Below are positions 9,371 to 19,452 of a stretch of DNA of 64,000 nt, in pieces. Position numbers and translations under genes: made by a program. The notes beneath the pieces were generated by a model. That model was not told the DNA's origin, did not search any database, and saw only the letters and a program-made list of their open reading frames with translations. The number at the start of each line of letters is the position of its first letter. Position 1 is the stretch's first letter. The stretch is from Flavobacterium daemonense (lineage in GTDB: Bacteria; Bacteroidota; Bacteroidia; Flavobacteriales; Flavobacteriaceae), in assembly GCF_007341385.1 (NCBI RefSeq), contig NZ_VJYD01000004.1:248001-312000 (forward strand), in the 5' to 3' direction.

Positions 9371-11554
9371 ATGAAAAAGCATTTTTTAAAATATACTTTT
9401 TTAGGACTTATTTTTATCGCAAGTCCCAAAATTGAAGCACAAAACAAACAGGAAAAGCCCGATGAATTAAGTGTTTATAGAGCTACGCCGCTAAAAACAC
9501 ATGATCTGATTCATACCAAACTTGAAGTTTCTTTTGATTATGGAAAGCGCTATTTGTACGGAAAAGAATGGATTACATTAAAACCTCATTTCTACGATGT
9601 GGATTCACTTAAGTTGGATGCAAAAGGAATGGATTTTAAAGAAATTTCCATTATTGACGGCAAAAAAAGCATTCCGCTAAAATACAAGTACGATAAAGAA
9701 GAACTTTCGATTGCATTGAACCGAAAATACAAAAGAACTGAAAAGTACATTATTTTCATTGACTACACCGCAAAACCAGAAGAGCTGAAAAGCAAAAACG
9801 GCGAATCGATCACGGATTCTAAAGGACTTTATTTTATAAATCCCGACGGAAAAGGAGACAAACCAACTCAAATTTGGACGCAGGGTGAAACAGAAGCTTC
9901 ATCGTGCTGGTTTCCAACAATTGACAAGCCAAACCAGAAAACAACTTCTGAAATTGCAATGACAGTTCAGTCAAAATATGTGACGCTTTCAAACGGAAAA
10001 TTAACGTCGCAAAAAGTAAATAAAGACGGAACAAGAACGGATATCTGGAAAATGGAACAGCCAAATGCTCCGTATTTATTTATGATGGCCGTTGGAGATT
10101 TCAAAATCTACAAAGATTCGTATAACGGAAAAGAAGTAAGCTATTATTTAGAGCCAAAATATGCGCCGTACGCCAAACAGATTTTTTATAAAACGCCAGA
10201 TATGATGAATTTTTATGGCAAAATGCTGGGTGTGGAATATCCGTGGGCTAAATATTCACAAATTGTTGTAAAAGATTATTTTGGCGGCGCGATGGAAAAC
10301 ACTTCTGCAACCGTACATGGCGAATATGTTCAAAAAACAGAGCGCGAATTACTTGATGACAATCAGGAAAGTACTGTTGCTCATGAGCTTTTTCATCAAT
10401 GGTTTGGCGATTTGGTAACTGCTGAATCTTGGTCAAACTTAACAATGAATGAATCTTTTGCCACTTTTGGTGAAGTTCTTTGGCACGGTCATGATGCTGG
10501 ACAAGATGCAGAAGACAGATCACGTTATGAGAAACTGATGAATTATCTTCGTTCTCAAAAAAATGGCAACAGCCCTATCTTAGCGCGTTTTCATTACAAA
10601 AATGCAGACGATATGTTTGATAATATCAGCTATTCAAAAGGTTCTATCATTTTATATGCGATGAAAAACCAACTGGGCGACGAAGCATTTTTTAAAGGAT
10701 TAAATCATTATTTGACAACAAATGCTTATAAATCTGGTGAACCGCATCAACTGCGTTTATCAATGGAAGAAGTGACTGGAAAAGACTTGCTGCCGTATTT
10801 TGATCAATGGTATTATCATGCTGGAAGTCCGATTCTAGATGTGACTTACAAATATGCAAACGGGAAAACCACCATTACAATAAATCAATCTCAAGACAGT
10901 GAAGTTCAGACCTTTACATTGCCTTTAAAAGTTGATTTTTACGTAAACGGAACTAAACTAAGAAAAGAAATCCTAATTAATAAAAGAGAACAAAGTTTCA
11001 GTTTTGATCTTCCTTCAAAACCTGAATTTATAGATTTAGATCCCGATAAAATCCTAGTTGGCGAAGTTAATGTAGATAAAAAAACTGCTGCCGATTACCT
11101 TTTTCAATACAAAAATGCGCCATCGTATTACAATAGAATCGAAGCTATAAAATTTGCCTCAAAAGACAGAAGTCAAGAGTCACAACTTATTTTACTGGAA
11201 GGTCTAAAAGATCAGCAAGAAGATTTGAGAGTGATGAGCATTAAGGCAATTGATGTAAATGACACTCAAACAAAAGAGCAGGTTTTAAAATCTCTTCTGG
11301 ATATCGCTAAAAACGATAAAAAGACAATTGCAAGAGCAATAGCTATTGTAAAATTAGCTTCTACAAATGATGCTTCTTATAAAAGTTTGATGGAAGAAAG
11401 CATTAAAGAACAATCATACAACGTGATTGCTGCAGGATTAACAGGATTAACAAAATATGCACCAGCCGAAGCAGATAAAGCATTGGCTTCATTAGATGAC
11501 GACACTAAAAAACATGTAACCTTATTAATGAAAAGATTTAATAGTCAAAAATAA
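9371..11554 (+). CDS. M1 family zinc aminopeptidase
   Basis: The 727-residue protein has a signal peptide (ends near IEAQN). It carries the M1 exopeptidase motif GGAMEN (305-310) and the zinc site HELFH (338-342) with the third ligand Glu361 in TMNESFA, the exact HEXXH-18-E spacing. A catalytic Tyr is likely in NISYSKGSIILYAMKNQ. The last part (about 590-727) is alpha-helical and HEAT-like. It removes N-terminal residues from peptides in the periplasm or outside the cell. An aminopeptidase in a glycan locus suggests a glycoprotein-type substrate, but that is inference. Confidence 0.93.
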   Translation: MKKHFLKYTFLGLIFIASPKIEAQNKQEKPDELSVYRATPLKTHDLIHTKLEVSFDYGKRYLYGKEWITLKPHFYDVDSLKLDAKGMDFKEISIIDGKKSIPLKYKYDKEELSIALNRKYKRTEKYIIFIDYTAKPEELKSKNGESITDSKGLYFINPDGKGDKPTQIWTQGETEASSCWFPTIDKPNQKTTSEIAMTVQSKYVTLSNGKLTSQKVNKDGTRTDIWKMEQPNAPYLFMMAVGDFKIYKDSYNGKEVSYYLEPKYAPYAKQIFYKTPDMMNFYGKMLGVEYPWAKYSQIVVKDYFGGAMENTSATVHGEYVQKTERELLDDNQESTVAHELFHQWFGDLVTAESWSNLTMNESFATFGEVLWHGHDAGQDAEDRSRYEKLMNYLRSQKNGNSPILARFHYKNADDMFDNISYSKGSIILYAMKNQLGDEAFFKGLNHYLTTNAYKSGEPHQLRLSMEEVTGKDLLPYFDQWYYHAGSPILDVTYKYANGKTTITINQSQDSEVQTFTLPLKVDFYVNGTKLRKEILINKREQSFSFDLPSKPEFIDLDPDKILVGEVNVDKKTAADYLFQYKNAPSYYNRIEAIKFASKDRSQESQLILLEGLKDQQEDLRVMSIKAIDVNDTQTKEQVLKSLLDIAKNDKKTIARAIAIVKLASTNDASYKSLMEESIKEQSYNVIAAGLTGLTKYAPAEADKALASLDDDTKKHVTLLMKRFNSQK

Positions 11555-11589
11555 TTAGCAAGATCCATTTGAATTGTTTTGTTTTTGAA

Positions 11590-11626
11590 AACCTCTCTAA
11601 TCTGGTTCATTAGAGAGGTTGCTTTT
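11590..11626 (+). terminator. Terminator after the M1 aminopeptidase
   Basis: A 12-bp perfect stem (11590-11601 with 11609-11620) is followed by GCTTTT. It ends the operon that starts near 517; the DUF3472 gene begins just after it. Confidence 0.75.
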
Positions 11627-11651
11627 AAAAAATAACCGAAATCACTGCAAA

Positions 11652-12938
11652 ATGAAAAATTTATTTTACCTGTTTTTTGTTCTCTGTTTAAGCAGCCCTT
11701 CTCACGCACAAGATGCTAAAACTGTGGTTTCAATTCCTCTTGCGGGAAATGCTTTCAGCTCTAAACACGTTGACAAAAGCAATACCATAACTGAAAACGG
11801 CATCGAAAACTGGAACGATCCTAAAGAGTTTTTTACTGTTTATTTTAAAATTTCAAAACCAGGAACTTTTAAAGTTTTAGTGGAAGAATCTGTCGAAGTT
11901 TTTGGAAAATCAGAAGTCGAATTCTCTATTGGAAATGAAGCTAAAAAAGTAACTTTTGAAACCTCAAAAAAAACTGTTTTAGTTGGAAATTGGAAAATCA
12001 ATCACGAAGGTTATGTTGCTATAAAAATTAAAGGAATCAGTAAAAAAGGTAATCAATTTCCATCTATTAACCGATTAACAATATCAAGTTCCGATTTTGA
12101 TGGAAAAATTTCTTTTGTTCCAAATAATGAAGGCAATTTTTATCATTGGGGACGACGCGGGCCGTCTGTACACCTAAATTATCAAGTTCCTGAAAATATC
12201 AACGCCGAATGGTATTATAATGAAGTCACAGTTCCGGAAAACGAAGACAAAATTGGTTCTTATTTTATGGCAAATGGTTTTGGCGAAGGCTATTTTGGTA
12301 TTCAAGTAAACTCAGCTTCAGAAAGAAGAGTATTATTTTCAGTTTGGAGTCCATTCAATACCGATGATCCAAAAAGTATTCCAGAATCTCAAAAAATTAA
12401 AATGCTCAAAAAAGGGGAAAATGTTCATACAGGCGAATTTGGAAGCGAAGGTTCTGGCGGACAGAGTTATTTGAAATACAATTGGAAGGCTGGAACAACT
12501 TATAAATTTTTATTGAGAGGAACACCTCAAAACAATAATTCAACTATTTATACAGCTTATTTTTATGCTCCAGAATTAAAAAAATGGCTTTTGATTGCTA
12601 GCTTCAATCGCCCTCAAACAAATACTTATTTAAAGAGATTTCATTCGTTTTTAGAGAATTTTATTCCAGAACAGGGTAATCTGTCGCGTCGTGTTTTATT
12701 TAATAATCAATGGGTTTGCGATGAAAAGGGGGTTTGGACAGAAATTAATTCAGCACGATTTACAACAGATAACACTGGAGCTAAAGGTTACAGAATGGAT
12801 TTTGCGAGCGGACTCGAAAAAGATTCTTTTTACTTAAAAGATGGTGGCTTTTTCGACAATTTCACCGAACCAAAAACGGTTTTCACAAGGCCTTTAAATA
12901 ACAAAAAACCGGAAATAGAATTTAATGCTTTGCCTTAA
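11652..12938 (+). CDS. Secreted DUF5077/DUF3472 family protein
   Basis: I place the start at 11652 (MKNLFYLFFVLC) because it gives a clean signal peptide ending at SHAQD; an upstream ATG at 11619 adds eleven residues overlapping the terminator. Residues about 20-145 look like the DUF5077 beta domain and about 150-428 like DUF3472 (YHWGRRGPSVHLNY, ANGFGEGYFGIQVNS). These pairs are common in Bacteroidota glycan loci and probably bind carbohydrate at the surface; the function is not established. It is the last gene of the left-hand block and is separated from its neighbours by terminators on both sides. Confidence 0.75.
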   Translation: MKNLFYLFFVLCLSSPSHAQDAKTVVSIPLAGNAFSSKHVDKSNTITENGIENWNDPKEFFTVYFKISKPGTFKVLVEESVEVFGKSEVEFSIGNEAKKVTFETSKKTVLVGNWKINHEGYVAIKIKGISKKGNQFPSINRLTISSSDFDGKISFVPNNEGNFYHWGRRGPSVHLNYQVPENINAEWYYNEVTVPENEDKIGSYFMANGFGEGYFGIQVNSASERRVLFSVWSPFNTDDPKSIPESQKIKMLKKGENVHTGEFGSEGSGGQSYLKYNWKAGTTYKFLLRGTPQNNNSTIYTAYFYAPELKKWLLIASFNRPQTNTYLKRFHSFLENFIPEQGNLSRRVLFNNQWVCDEKGVWTEINSARFTTDNTGAKGYRMDFASGLEKDSFYLKDGGFFDNFTEPKTVFTRPLNNKKPEIEFNALP

Positions 12939-13031
12939 GACATAAATAGTGTCATGTATTTTATTAAATAATATTTCTGCTGGCATTGAAAAACAGAAGA
13001 AAAATAATTTTTTATTGGTTAGTTAAAGTGA

Positions 13032-13068
13032 GAAAGGGCATCCTATTATTTTGGATGCCCTTTCTTTA
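13032..13068. terminator. Bidirectional terminator between convergent genes
   Basis: A 12-bp perfect stem (13032-13043 with 13053-13064, core GGGCATCC) is flanked by A-rich and T-rich sides. It lies between the DUF3472 gene (+) and osmC-like gene (-). Confidence 0.85.
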
Positions 13069-13090
13069 TTTTATCGGTAAGAATTACTGA

Positions 13091-13492
13091 TTAACCCCAG
13101 TTAAAAGTAATTTTCTTTTCAATTTCACTGCTTAAACTCAAGAATACTGGGCAAGTCATTGCTGCACGTTCTAAAATTGTTCTGCTTTTTTCATCGGCAT
13201 TGCTTTTCATGTCAAAAACAATTTCAATTGCTCCAATTCGTCTTGGCTCTGCGTTCATGATTTTTGTTACTTCGGCTGTAGAACCAACAAAATCAACTTG
13301 TAAATCACGAGCTTTTATTCCCATAATAGTCATCATACAACTTGCTAGAGCATTAGCAACTGTATCTGTTGGAGAAAAAGCCTCGCCTTTTCCGTTATTA
13401 TCTAATGGTGCATCTGAGATAATTTCGCTTCCAGATTGCACGTGAATTGAACTTGTTCTTAAATCGCCTAAATAGGTTACTTTTGATGTCAT
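13091..13492 (-). CDS. OsmC family thiol peroxidase
   Basis: The 133-residue protein has the two OsmC cysteine motifs, ALASCMMTIMG and MTCPVFLSL, and the EAFSPTDTVANA region. The family reduces organic hydroperoxides with a two-cysteine mechanism in the cytoplasm. Its ATG overlaps the stop codon of the upstream LysM gene as TAATG, so the two are translationally coupled, although no shared function is obvious. Confidence 0.92.
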   Translation of the reverse strand: MTSKVTYLGDLRTSSIHVQSGSEIISDAPLDNNGKGEAFSPTDTVANALASCMMTIMGIKARDLQVDFVGSTAEVTKIMNAEPRRIGAIEIVFDMKSNADEKSRTILERAAMTCPVFLSLSSEIEKKITFNWG

Positions 13493-15591
13493 TAATTTGC
13501 TGCTTTTAAAGTTAAATCGGTGTCGTAATATAAAATGTAAACACCTTTGTTTGCGTGTCCGCCATCTTCTTTTTTGTAATATTGAAATTTATTATCCACT
13601 TGTTCTGTGGTCATTAAATCTGCCGTTTCTTGATATGTTTTCCCTTGAACCAAGCGCATCATGGTATCAAAAGTAACATCAAATCCTTTCGTTGCATACG
13701 TACTCGGATTTACCTTGTTTTTTAATCTATATGCTTTTTTGAAAATCAAAGCACCTGCTTCGTCGCTTTCACGCGTTATTGACGGATACATCAACTTCAG
13801 TTTAATTAAATTATCAAAACTGATTTCGTCTGTGTCTAAAGTGCTGTTTGGTTCTAAAATAACTAATTGCACTTGACACGTTTTCTGAGAATCAAGCAAT
13901 GCTTTTATCGTATTTTTTACCATTGCCGTATTTCCGGTTTCCATCACCACATAATTCATTCTATTTGGCAAAAGCAGACTTTTTAAATTGGCAACATCTA
14001 ATCCGCCAGTTTCTGTCAAAGCAGCAAAAACTACTCCTTTTTGATTTTGTTTAATATAATTAATCACCGATTCTTTTTTCTTATCGACAACCGCGACAAT
14101 ATTTCCATTTTTTGCTCGCATGTAATCAAAAACAGCATTACGAATTACATCATTTGACGGAATCGCTTGATACAAATTATCAATTGGGTTTGCCGCATCT
14201 TTTGATAATGGCGAAATTACCGGTACACTATCTGCACGAAGCATGTTTGCTGTCGCTTCGGCATTGTTTTGATAAAATGGTCCAATTATTGCACTTGCAT
14301 TCTGTAATTTATTCTGAGCAATCAAACTTGAAATATTTGATGACGTTTTGGTTTCCTGTGAATCATAAATAGCAACATCAATTGGCAGTTTTAAAGTTTT
14401 AGCCGAATCAATTGCCATCATCGCTCCCGAATAAAAATCAAGTGTCATGTTCAAAAATTTATCGTTTTTAATCTTCGTTGCCATACTTGTCGTATCGCTT
14501 TGAAGTTTTGCCAAATTAAAAGGCAACAACAAAACTACTTTTTGACGATCTGTTTGACCTCTTTTTTTAGTCAATTCCACCACTTCAGGATCCGCCGAAA
14601 CGGTTTCCGATTTTACTTTATCTACAATTTTAATTCCGCTTGGCGTATCAGCAGCTTTTTCAATTGGTTTCTCAACTGTTTTTTCAACCAACTGTGGCTG
14701 TGCTTGCTGAATAATTGGCTGTGGTGCTAAATATCCTGTCGGAACTTTTAAAACCATTCCTTCTTTTACGCCTTCAGAAAGCGCCGGATTTAATGCCGTC
14801 AACTCTTCTTGGCTCAAATGAAATGTTCTTCCCAAGCTGTAAAAAGTTTCCTTTGGTTTTACTTGATATTCCATATAAGAAACTACTTTTTTAGAAGTTT
14901 CAGCTTTTTTAGTTTCTTGAGGTTTCACCGTATTTGCAATTGGCGCAGCGTCAGTTTTTGGTGCAGTTCCTTTTATTGTCAATCTATAACCAATTGGCAA
15001 ATTCTGAACAATTTCAGGATTACGTTTTTCTAATTCTGCAACAGAAATACCATATTTATTTGCGATGCCAAATTTCGTTTCTTTAGGCAAAACATCATGA
15101 TAAACATACTTTTCTTGTGCTGTACTTTTCACCGTTTTTGCACTTGCAGATGCAGTTTTTGGTGCAGCGCCTTTTGCAGGAATTACCAATTTTTGTCCAG
15201 TCTGAACGCCGTCTTTTTCTAAAAATGGATTGGCAGCTTTCAGCGCTTCATCCGAAATTCCATATTTATTCTCAATACTCCAAAAAGTCTCTTTTGGCTG
15301 TACTTCATGAACAATTTCTTTCGAATTACTTTGCGTTTTCGCCACAGTTGCTTCTGATTTTGCTACTGCTTTTCCTCCACTTGCAGGAATCAACAATACT
15401 GTATTTGGTTTTACTCCATTTCTAGCATCTGGATTCAGCGCATAAATATCATAAGGCGTAACTTTAAATTTTACCGCAATCTGGTTTATCGTTTCGCCGC
15501 CTGTAACTGTATATTTCACGACTTTTTCTTGCGAAAAAGCAGAGCAGGTTACCAAAAAAACGAGAGACAATAATGTTGAATAATACTTCAT
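13492..15591 (-). CDS. Four-LysM protein with periplasmic-binding (PBP1-like) domain
   Basis: The 699-residue protein has a signal peptide ending at SAFSQ. Four LysM repeats follow (about 25-70, 92-140, 162-208 and 238-285; for example YTVTGGETINQIAVKF and YQVKPKETFYSLGRTF), separated by Ala/Lys/Thr-rich linkers. From about 350 to the end is a type 1 periplasmic-binding fold (VVLLLPFNLA, ASAIIGPFYQNNAEA, VPVISPLSKDA). The combination is reminiscent of LpoA-like activators: LysM binds peptidoglycan and the PBP domain binds a partner or ligand. It may act at the wall, but the ligand is unknown. Its stop overlaps the osmC-like start. Confidence 0.85.
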   Translation of the reverse strand: MKYYSTLLSLVFLVTCSAFSQEKVVKYTVTGGETINQIAVKFKVTPYDIYALNPDARNGVKPNTVLLIPASGGKAVAKSEATVAKTQSNSKEIVHEVQPKETFWSIENKYGISDEALKAANPFLEKDGVQTGQKLVIPAKGAAPKTASASAKTVKSTAQEKYVYHDVLPKETKFGIANKYGISVAELEKRNPEIVQNLPIGYRLTIKGTAPKTDAAPIANTVKPQETKKAETSKKVVSYMEYQVKPKETFYSLGRTFHLSQEELTALNPALSEGVKEGMVLKVPTGYLAPQPIIQQAQPQLVEKTVEKPIEKAADTPSGIKIVDKVKSETVSADPEVVELTKKRGQTDRQKVVLLLPFNLAKLQSDTTSMATKIKNDKFLNMTLDFYSGAMMAIDSAKTLKLPIDVAIYDSQETKTSSNISSLIAQNKLQNASAIIGPFYQNNAEATANMLRADSVPVISPLSKDAANPIDNLYQAIPSNDVIRNAVFDYMRAKNGNIVAVVDKKKESVINYIKQNQKGVVFAALTETGGLDVANLKSLLLPNRMNYVVMETGNTAMVKNTIKALLDSQKTCQVQLVILEPNSTLDTDEISFDNLIKLKLMYPSITRESDEAGALIFKKAYRLKNKVNPSTYATKGFDVTFDTMMRLVQGKTYQETADLMTTEQVDNKFQYYKKEDGGHANKGVYILYYDTDLTLKAAN

Positions 15592-15685
15592 AATATGCTT
15601 AAAACAATTTAATTTTTAATTCAAAACAAGTTACTAAATTCTTGCTAGAGCAAGATTCGGGCCATTGTTAATTTCGGCCTAAAAA

Positions 15686-17602
15686 TTATCTAAGATCAAT
15701 TTCAGCTTTAACAATGACAACCTCTTTATATAACTCATCATCTTCCTTTTTCTTGCATTTATATAAAACTTCTTCCATGTTTTCGAACTTATCTGAGTAC
15801 ACATAATACGAAAGACTGTTTATATTGAAAAAGAAACTTGCGTTAAAATCACCAGAATCAATAAGTTTCATAATGAAGTTATCGCGCAATGTTGCGTCTG
15901 TAAATATACCTAAAACTAAGTAATACCCATTTGAAACTTCTTTAAGATTATCAAAAACTTCAACCTTTACTGTTTTATCCGTTCTTAGCGGATTTTCTTT
16001 TAATTCTTGCTTCATTTCTTCTAATGAAAGCGTTTTTGTGTTTTCATTTGAAGTTGCTTTTTTCTGATTTTTAATCGCCTCATCCTGATACTTTTTCAGC
16101 TTTACCAAAGCCAGTTTATCATCAAATTTTCTGGCTTCCATGCTATAATAAGAGGCTTTGCTGATGTGGCGTTTTATCTCAATTTTCTTTTGAACGTCGA
16201 GCGAATCAATTTTTGCAATTAACAATTGATTTTGTGCATCGCCTTGCTCCTGCTCAATTTTATAACGTTTTATTTCTTCTAACGAAAGTCGCTGCTGAAT
16301 GGAATTAACGTTATTATTTTTTTCGCTTTCGCGGATTTTCTTCTTGTATTCCTGATTTTCTTCAACGGCAATTTTCTCCACTTTATTCATCAAACCAGCG
16401 TATGCTTTTCGGTTTTCGGCCAATTCTTTTTTCAGTTGAGAAGATAATTCGCTCGTTTTTCCGATACTTTCATAGGATTGTTTTTCCAATCGTTTTGATT
16501 CATCAACATTCAAAATATCCATGCGTTTCAGTTCCACTAAATCATTGTTCATTGTATTGACTAATGAATCTAATTTAGCCATTAAAATATCTTGAACATT
16601 TTTGTTTGCTTCTAAAACCAATCGTAGTTTTTCAACTGAATTTTCTTTAGAACCATTCATGTCATTCAGATTCACTTTGAGATCATTAATTTTTATAATC
16701 TTCTGATTCATCTCTTTCTGAATAACCAATCGATCTTTTAAATCTTCAATCTCAACTGTTTTGGCCTTAGTTTTTTCAACTACAACTTGTTTTTCGGCAA
16801 GAACCAGCATCAATTCTTCGCTTTCATTTGTTGGTTTGATTTCTTTGGTATTGATAGCCAATTTATTTCCAACAATTAATCCGTTTACAATTTCAGGATT
16901 TTGAGATTCCAGCTGATCAATTGAAATTCCGTATTTTTTAGAAATCGAAAATTTAGTTTCTTTAGGTTCAACTACATGAAAAATTGTTTCCTGATTAATC
17001 ACGCGAACTCTTCCGTCAACGGTTTTCCTTTTATTCGGAATTGCAATGGTCTGTCCAATCTGCAATCCGTTTTGCAATAAATCCTTATTTTGATTTTCTA
17101 AATCCTGAACGGAGACATTATATTGTCTTGCAATACTGAACAACGATTCTTTAGCAACAACAAGATGCGTTGCCTTTGCAGAGTTTGTAATTTCTGTTTT
17201 GGGAAGATTTGAATTCGTTTGCGGAATAATTAATTCCTGACCAACTTGAAGTCCGCCGGCAAGAATTTCTTTATTAGCTTCCTGAAGAGCTTCTTGAGAA
17301 ACTTGGTATTTTTTTGACAAACCGTAAAGCGTTTCCTTTTCGCCTACAATATGCGTAATTTTTTGATCTGATTTTGGTTTTTCTGAAGAATGAACTGGAA
17401 TCTTTATAATTTGATTGTCTTTGATTCCGTTTTGTGATTCGGGGTTGAATTTGTAGATTTCATCAACCGAAACCTTATATTTTTGGGCTATAAAATAAGC
17501 GGTTTCTCCCTTTTGAATTTTGTGCTCGATAAATGAATCTTGTGCAGTTATTCTGTTAAAAGACAAAATAAAGACAAGAAAAAACGTTAAAAATTCTCTC
17601 AT
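15686..17602 (-). CDS. Multi-LysM protein with long coiled coil
   Basis: The 638-residue protein has a signal peptide ending at RITAQ. It has four LysM repeats in the first 260 residues (HKIQKGETAYFIAQKY, HIVGEKETLYGLSKKY, HLVVAKESLFSIARQY, HVVEPKETKFSISKKY). A charged helical region of about 300 residues follows, probably coiled coil. A small C-terminal alpha/beta domain (YYLVLGIFTDATLRDNF) looks like a SPOR-type fold. It should be a periplasmic peptidoglycan-binding protein, perhaps structural. It sits between guaA and the other LysM gene, all on the minus strand. Confidence 0.82.
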   Translation of the reverse strand: MREFLTFFLVFILSFNRITAQDSFIEHKIQKGETAYFIAQKYKVSVDEIYKFNPESQNGIKDNQIIKIPVHSSEKPKSDQKITHIVGEKETLYGLSKKYQVSQEALQEANKEILAGGLQVGQELIIPQTNSNLPKTEITNSAKATHLVVAKESLFSIARQYNVSVQDLENQNKDLLQNGLQIGQTIAIPNKRKTVDGRVRVINQETIFHVVEPKETKFSISKKYGISIDQLESQNPEIVNGLIVGNKLAINTKEIKPTNESEELMLVLAEKQVVVEKTKAKTVEIEDLKDRLVIQKEMNQKIIKINDLKVNLNDMNGSKENSVEKLRLVLEANKNVQDILMAKLDSLVNTMNNDLVELKRMDILNVDESKRLEKQSYESIGKTSELSSQLKKELAENRKAYAGLMNKVEKIAVEENQEYKKKIRESEKNNNVNSIQQRLSLEEIKRYKIEQEQGDAQNQLLIAKIDSLDVQKKIEIKRHISKASYYSMEARKFDDKLALVKLKKYQDEAIKNQKKATSNENTKTLSLEEMKQELKENPLRTDKTVKVEVFDNLKEVSNGYYLVLGIFTDATLRDNFIMKLIDSGDFNASFFFNINSLSYYVYSDKFENMEEVLYKCKKKEDDELYKEVVIVKAEIDLR

Positions 17603-17616
17603 AAATAGTAGGTTTT

Positions 17617-17654
17617 AAAAAATTAAGGCATTACAAATGTAACGCCTTAATTTG
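17617..17654 (-). terminator. Terminator after guaA
   Basis: A stem of about 13 bp with one mismatch (GGCGTTAC against GTAATGCC) lies directly after the guaA stop. On the minus strand it is followed by a run of T. Confidence 0.8.
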
Positions 17655-17664
17655 AAAAATCTTA

Positions 17665-19194
17665 CTATTCCCACTCAATTGTTGCAGGTGGTTTTGAACT
17701 TATATCGTAAACAACGCGATTCACGCCTTTTACCTTGTTTATAATGTCGTTTGATACTTTCATCAAGAAATCGTAAGGCAAATGAACCCAGTCAGCAGTC
17801 ATACCGTCTGTAGATTCAACGGCTCTAAGCGCTACTACTTTTTCGTATGTACGCTCGTCGCCCATTACACCTACGCTGTTTACAGGAAGCAAAATTGCTC
17901 CAGCCTGCCAAACTTTATCGTACAATCCCCAAGATTTTAATCCTTCGATGAAAACAGAATCTACATCTTGTAAAATTTGTACTTTCTCTGGAGTAATATC
18001 TCCTAAAATCCTGATTGATAATCCAGGTCCTGGGAAAGGGTGTCTTCCTAATAATTCAGGATCAATTCCTAAAGTAGCACCAACTCTACGAACTTCGTCT
18101 TTAAACAACATTCTAAGTGGTTCTACAATTTTTAATTTCATATAATCTGGCAATCCACCAACATTATGGTGCGATTTGATTGTAGCCGATGGTCCTTTTA
18201 CCGAAACCGATTCGATTACGTCAGGATAAATAGTTCCTTGAGCCAACCATTTTACGTCTTCGATCAAGTGTGATTCATCATCAAAAACTTCGATAAATAC
18301 ACGCCCGATTGTTTTACGTTTGGTTTCAGGATCGCTGATTCCTGCTAATTCACCAAGGAAACGGTCTCCAGCATCAACTCCTTTAACGTTCAATCCCATT
18401 CCTTTGTATTGATCTAATACATTTTGGAATTCGTTTTTACGCAAAAGTCCGTTGTTAACGAAAATACAGTATAAATTTTGTCCGATTGCTTTGTTTAATA
18501 AAACCGCCGCTACTGTTGAATCAACTCCTCCAGATAAACCAAGAACTACTTTGTCGTTTCCTATTTTCTGTTTTAACTCTTCAACAATCTCTTCAACGAA
18601 AGCATTTGGAGTAAAGTTTTGAGGAACTTCAGCAATTTTAACTAAGAAGTTTTCCAACATTTTCTTCCCATCTGTTGAATGATAAACCTCTGGATGGTAC
18701 TGAATTGCGTAAGTTGTTTCGCCTTCAATTTTGTAAGCAGCAAATTCTACATCATGCGTGCTTGCTAATTTTACAGCATTTGTTGGAAGCGCTTTGATAC
18801 TATCGCTATGGCTCATCCAAACTTGGCTGTTTTCTGAAACTCCTTCAAAAAAAGTTTCTCCTTCTTTAATATATGACAAGTTTGCTCTTCCGTATTCTCT
18901 TGTGTTTGAAGCTGCTACTTCTCCACCGCTGAAATGAGCTAAATATTGCGCTCCATAGCAAACAGCTAATAAAGGCATTTTACCTCTAATTTGCGATAAA
19001 TCAGGATGCGGTGCATCTTCTCCTCTAACAGAGAAAGGGCTTCCTCCTAAAATTACGGCTTTATAACTTGATAAATCACTCGGAATGTGATTGTAAGGGA
19101 AAATTTCGCAGAATATATTTAATTCGCGAACTCTACGCGCAATAAGCTGTGTATATTGCGATCCGAAATCTAAAATAAGTACGTTGTGTTGCAT
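17665..19194 (-). CDS. guaA: GMP synthase (glutamine-hydrolysing)
   Basis: This 509-residue enzyme makes GMP from XMP, ATP and glutamine. The N-terminal class I amidotransferase has [15 protein letters not shown], the nucleophile in [10 protein letters not shown] and the His/Glu pair in QYHPEVYHS. The ATP-pyrophosphatase loop is [14 protein letters not shown], and the C-terminal dimer domain ends in [11 protein letters not shown] as in other GuaA proteins. I choose the ATG at 19194 ([10 protein letters not shown]); an in-frame TTG two codons earlier is less likely. Cytoplasmic, essential purine pathway; full length. Confidence 0.98.
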   Translation of the reverse strand: MQHNVLILDFGSQYTQLIARRVRELNIFCEIFPYNHIPSDLSSYKAVILGGSPFSVRGEDAPHPDLSQIRGKMPLLAVCYGAQYLAHFSGGEVAASNTREYGRANLSYIKEGETFFEGVSENSQVWMSHSDSIKALPTNAVKLASTHDVEFAAYKIEGETTYAIQYHPEVYHSTDGKKMLENFLVKIAEVPQNFTPNAFVEEIVEELKQKIGNDKVVLGLSGGVDSTVAAVLLNKAIGQNLYCIFVNNGLLRKNEFQNVLDQYKGMGLNVKGVDAGDRFLGELAGISDPETKRKTIGRVFIEVFDDESHLIEDVKWLAQGTIYPDVIESVSVKGPSATIKSHHNVGGLPDYMKLKIVEPLRMLFKDEVRRVGATLGIDPELLGRHPFPGPGLSIRILGDITPEKVQILQDVDSVFIEGLKSWGLYDKVWQAGAILLPVNSVGVMGDERTYEKVVALRAVESTDGMTADWVHLPYDFLMKVSNDIINKVKGVNRVVYDISSKPPATIEWE

Positions 19195-19225
19195 GCGCAA
19201 AAATACTTTTTATATTCCAAAATGA

Positions 19226-19276
19226 AAAATCGAAGATGTGAAAAAAAAATATTTTTTTTTTCACATCTTCGATTTT
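19226..19276. repeat. Near-perfect 51-bp palindrome upstream of guaA
   Basis: Arms of about 24-25 bp (core ATCGAAGATGTG against CACATCTTCGAT, each with a nine- or ten-base A/T run) meet with almost no loop. It starts about 30 bases upstream of the guaA ATG and could form a hairpin or cruciform in the leader or promoter region. Confidence 0.85.
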
Positions 19277-19284
19277 AGGTGCAA

Positions 19285-19386
19285 AGGTTCAAAGTGGCAA
19301 AGGTTCTAAGGTTTTTTCTTCTTTGTCCCTTTGTCCCTTTGTCCCTTTGTCCCTTTGTCCCTTTGCCCCTTTGCAACTCTGAACCT
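19285..19386. repeat. Inverted repeat enclosing an 8-bp tandem repeat
   Basis: Arms at 19285-19303 and 19368-19386 pair with two mismatches (AGGTTCAAAGTGGCAAAGG type). The right side of the interval has seven copies of an 8-bp unit CTTTGTCC (19321-19376, the last two degenerate). The same CAAAGG vocabulary is used by the hairpin at 19995-20061. Confidence 0.85.
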
Positions 19387-19452
19387 AAAAAAAAGAAAAA
19401 TCCAAACTTTAAAATATTTCGTATCTAACGAAAAACCCAATTTAAATTAACT

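Noticed and set aside
19321-19376. Possible CRISPR or binding-site array
   Set aside because: Contiguous 8-bp units, no spacers; part of a repeat hairpin.
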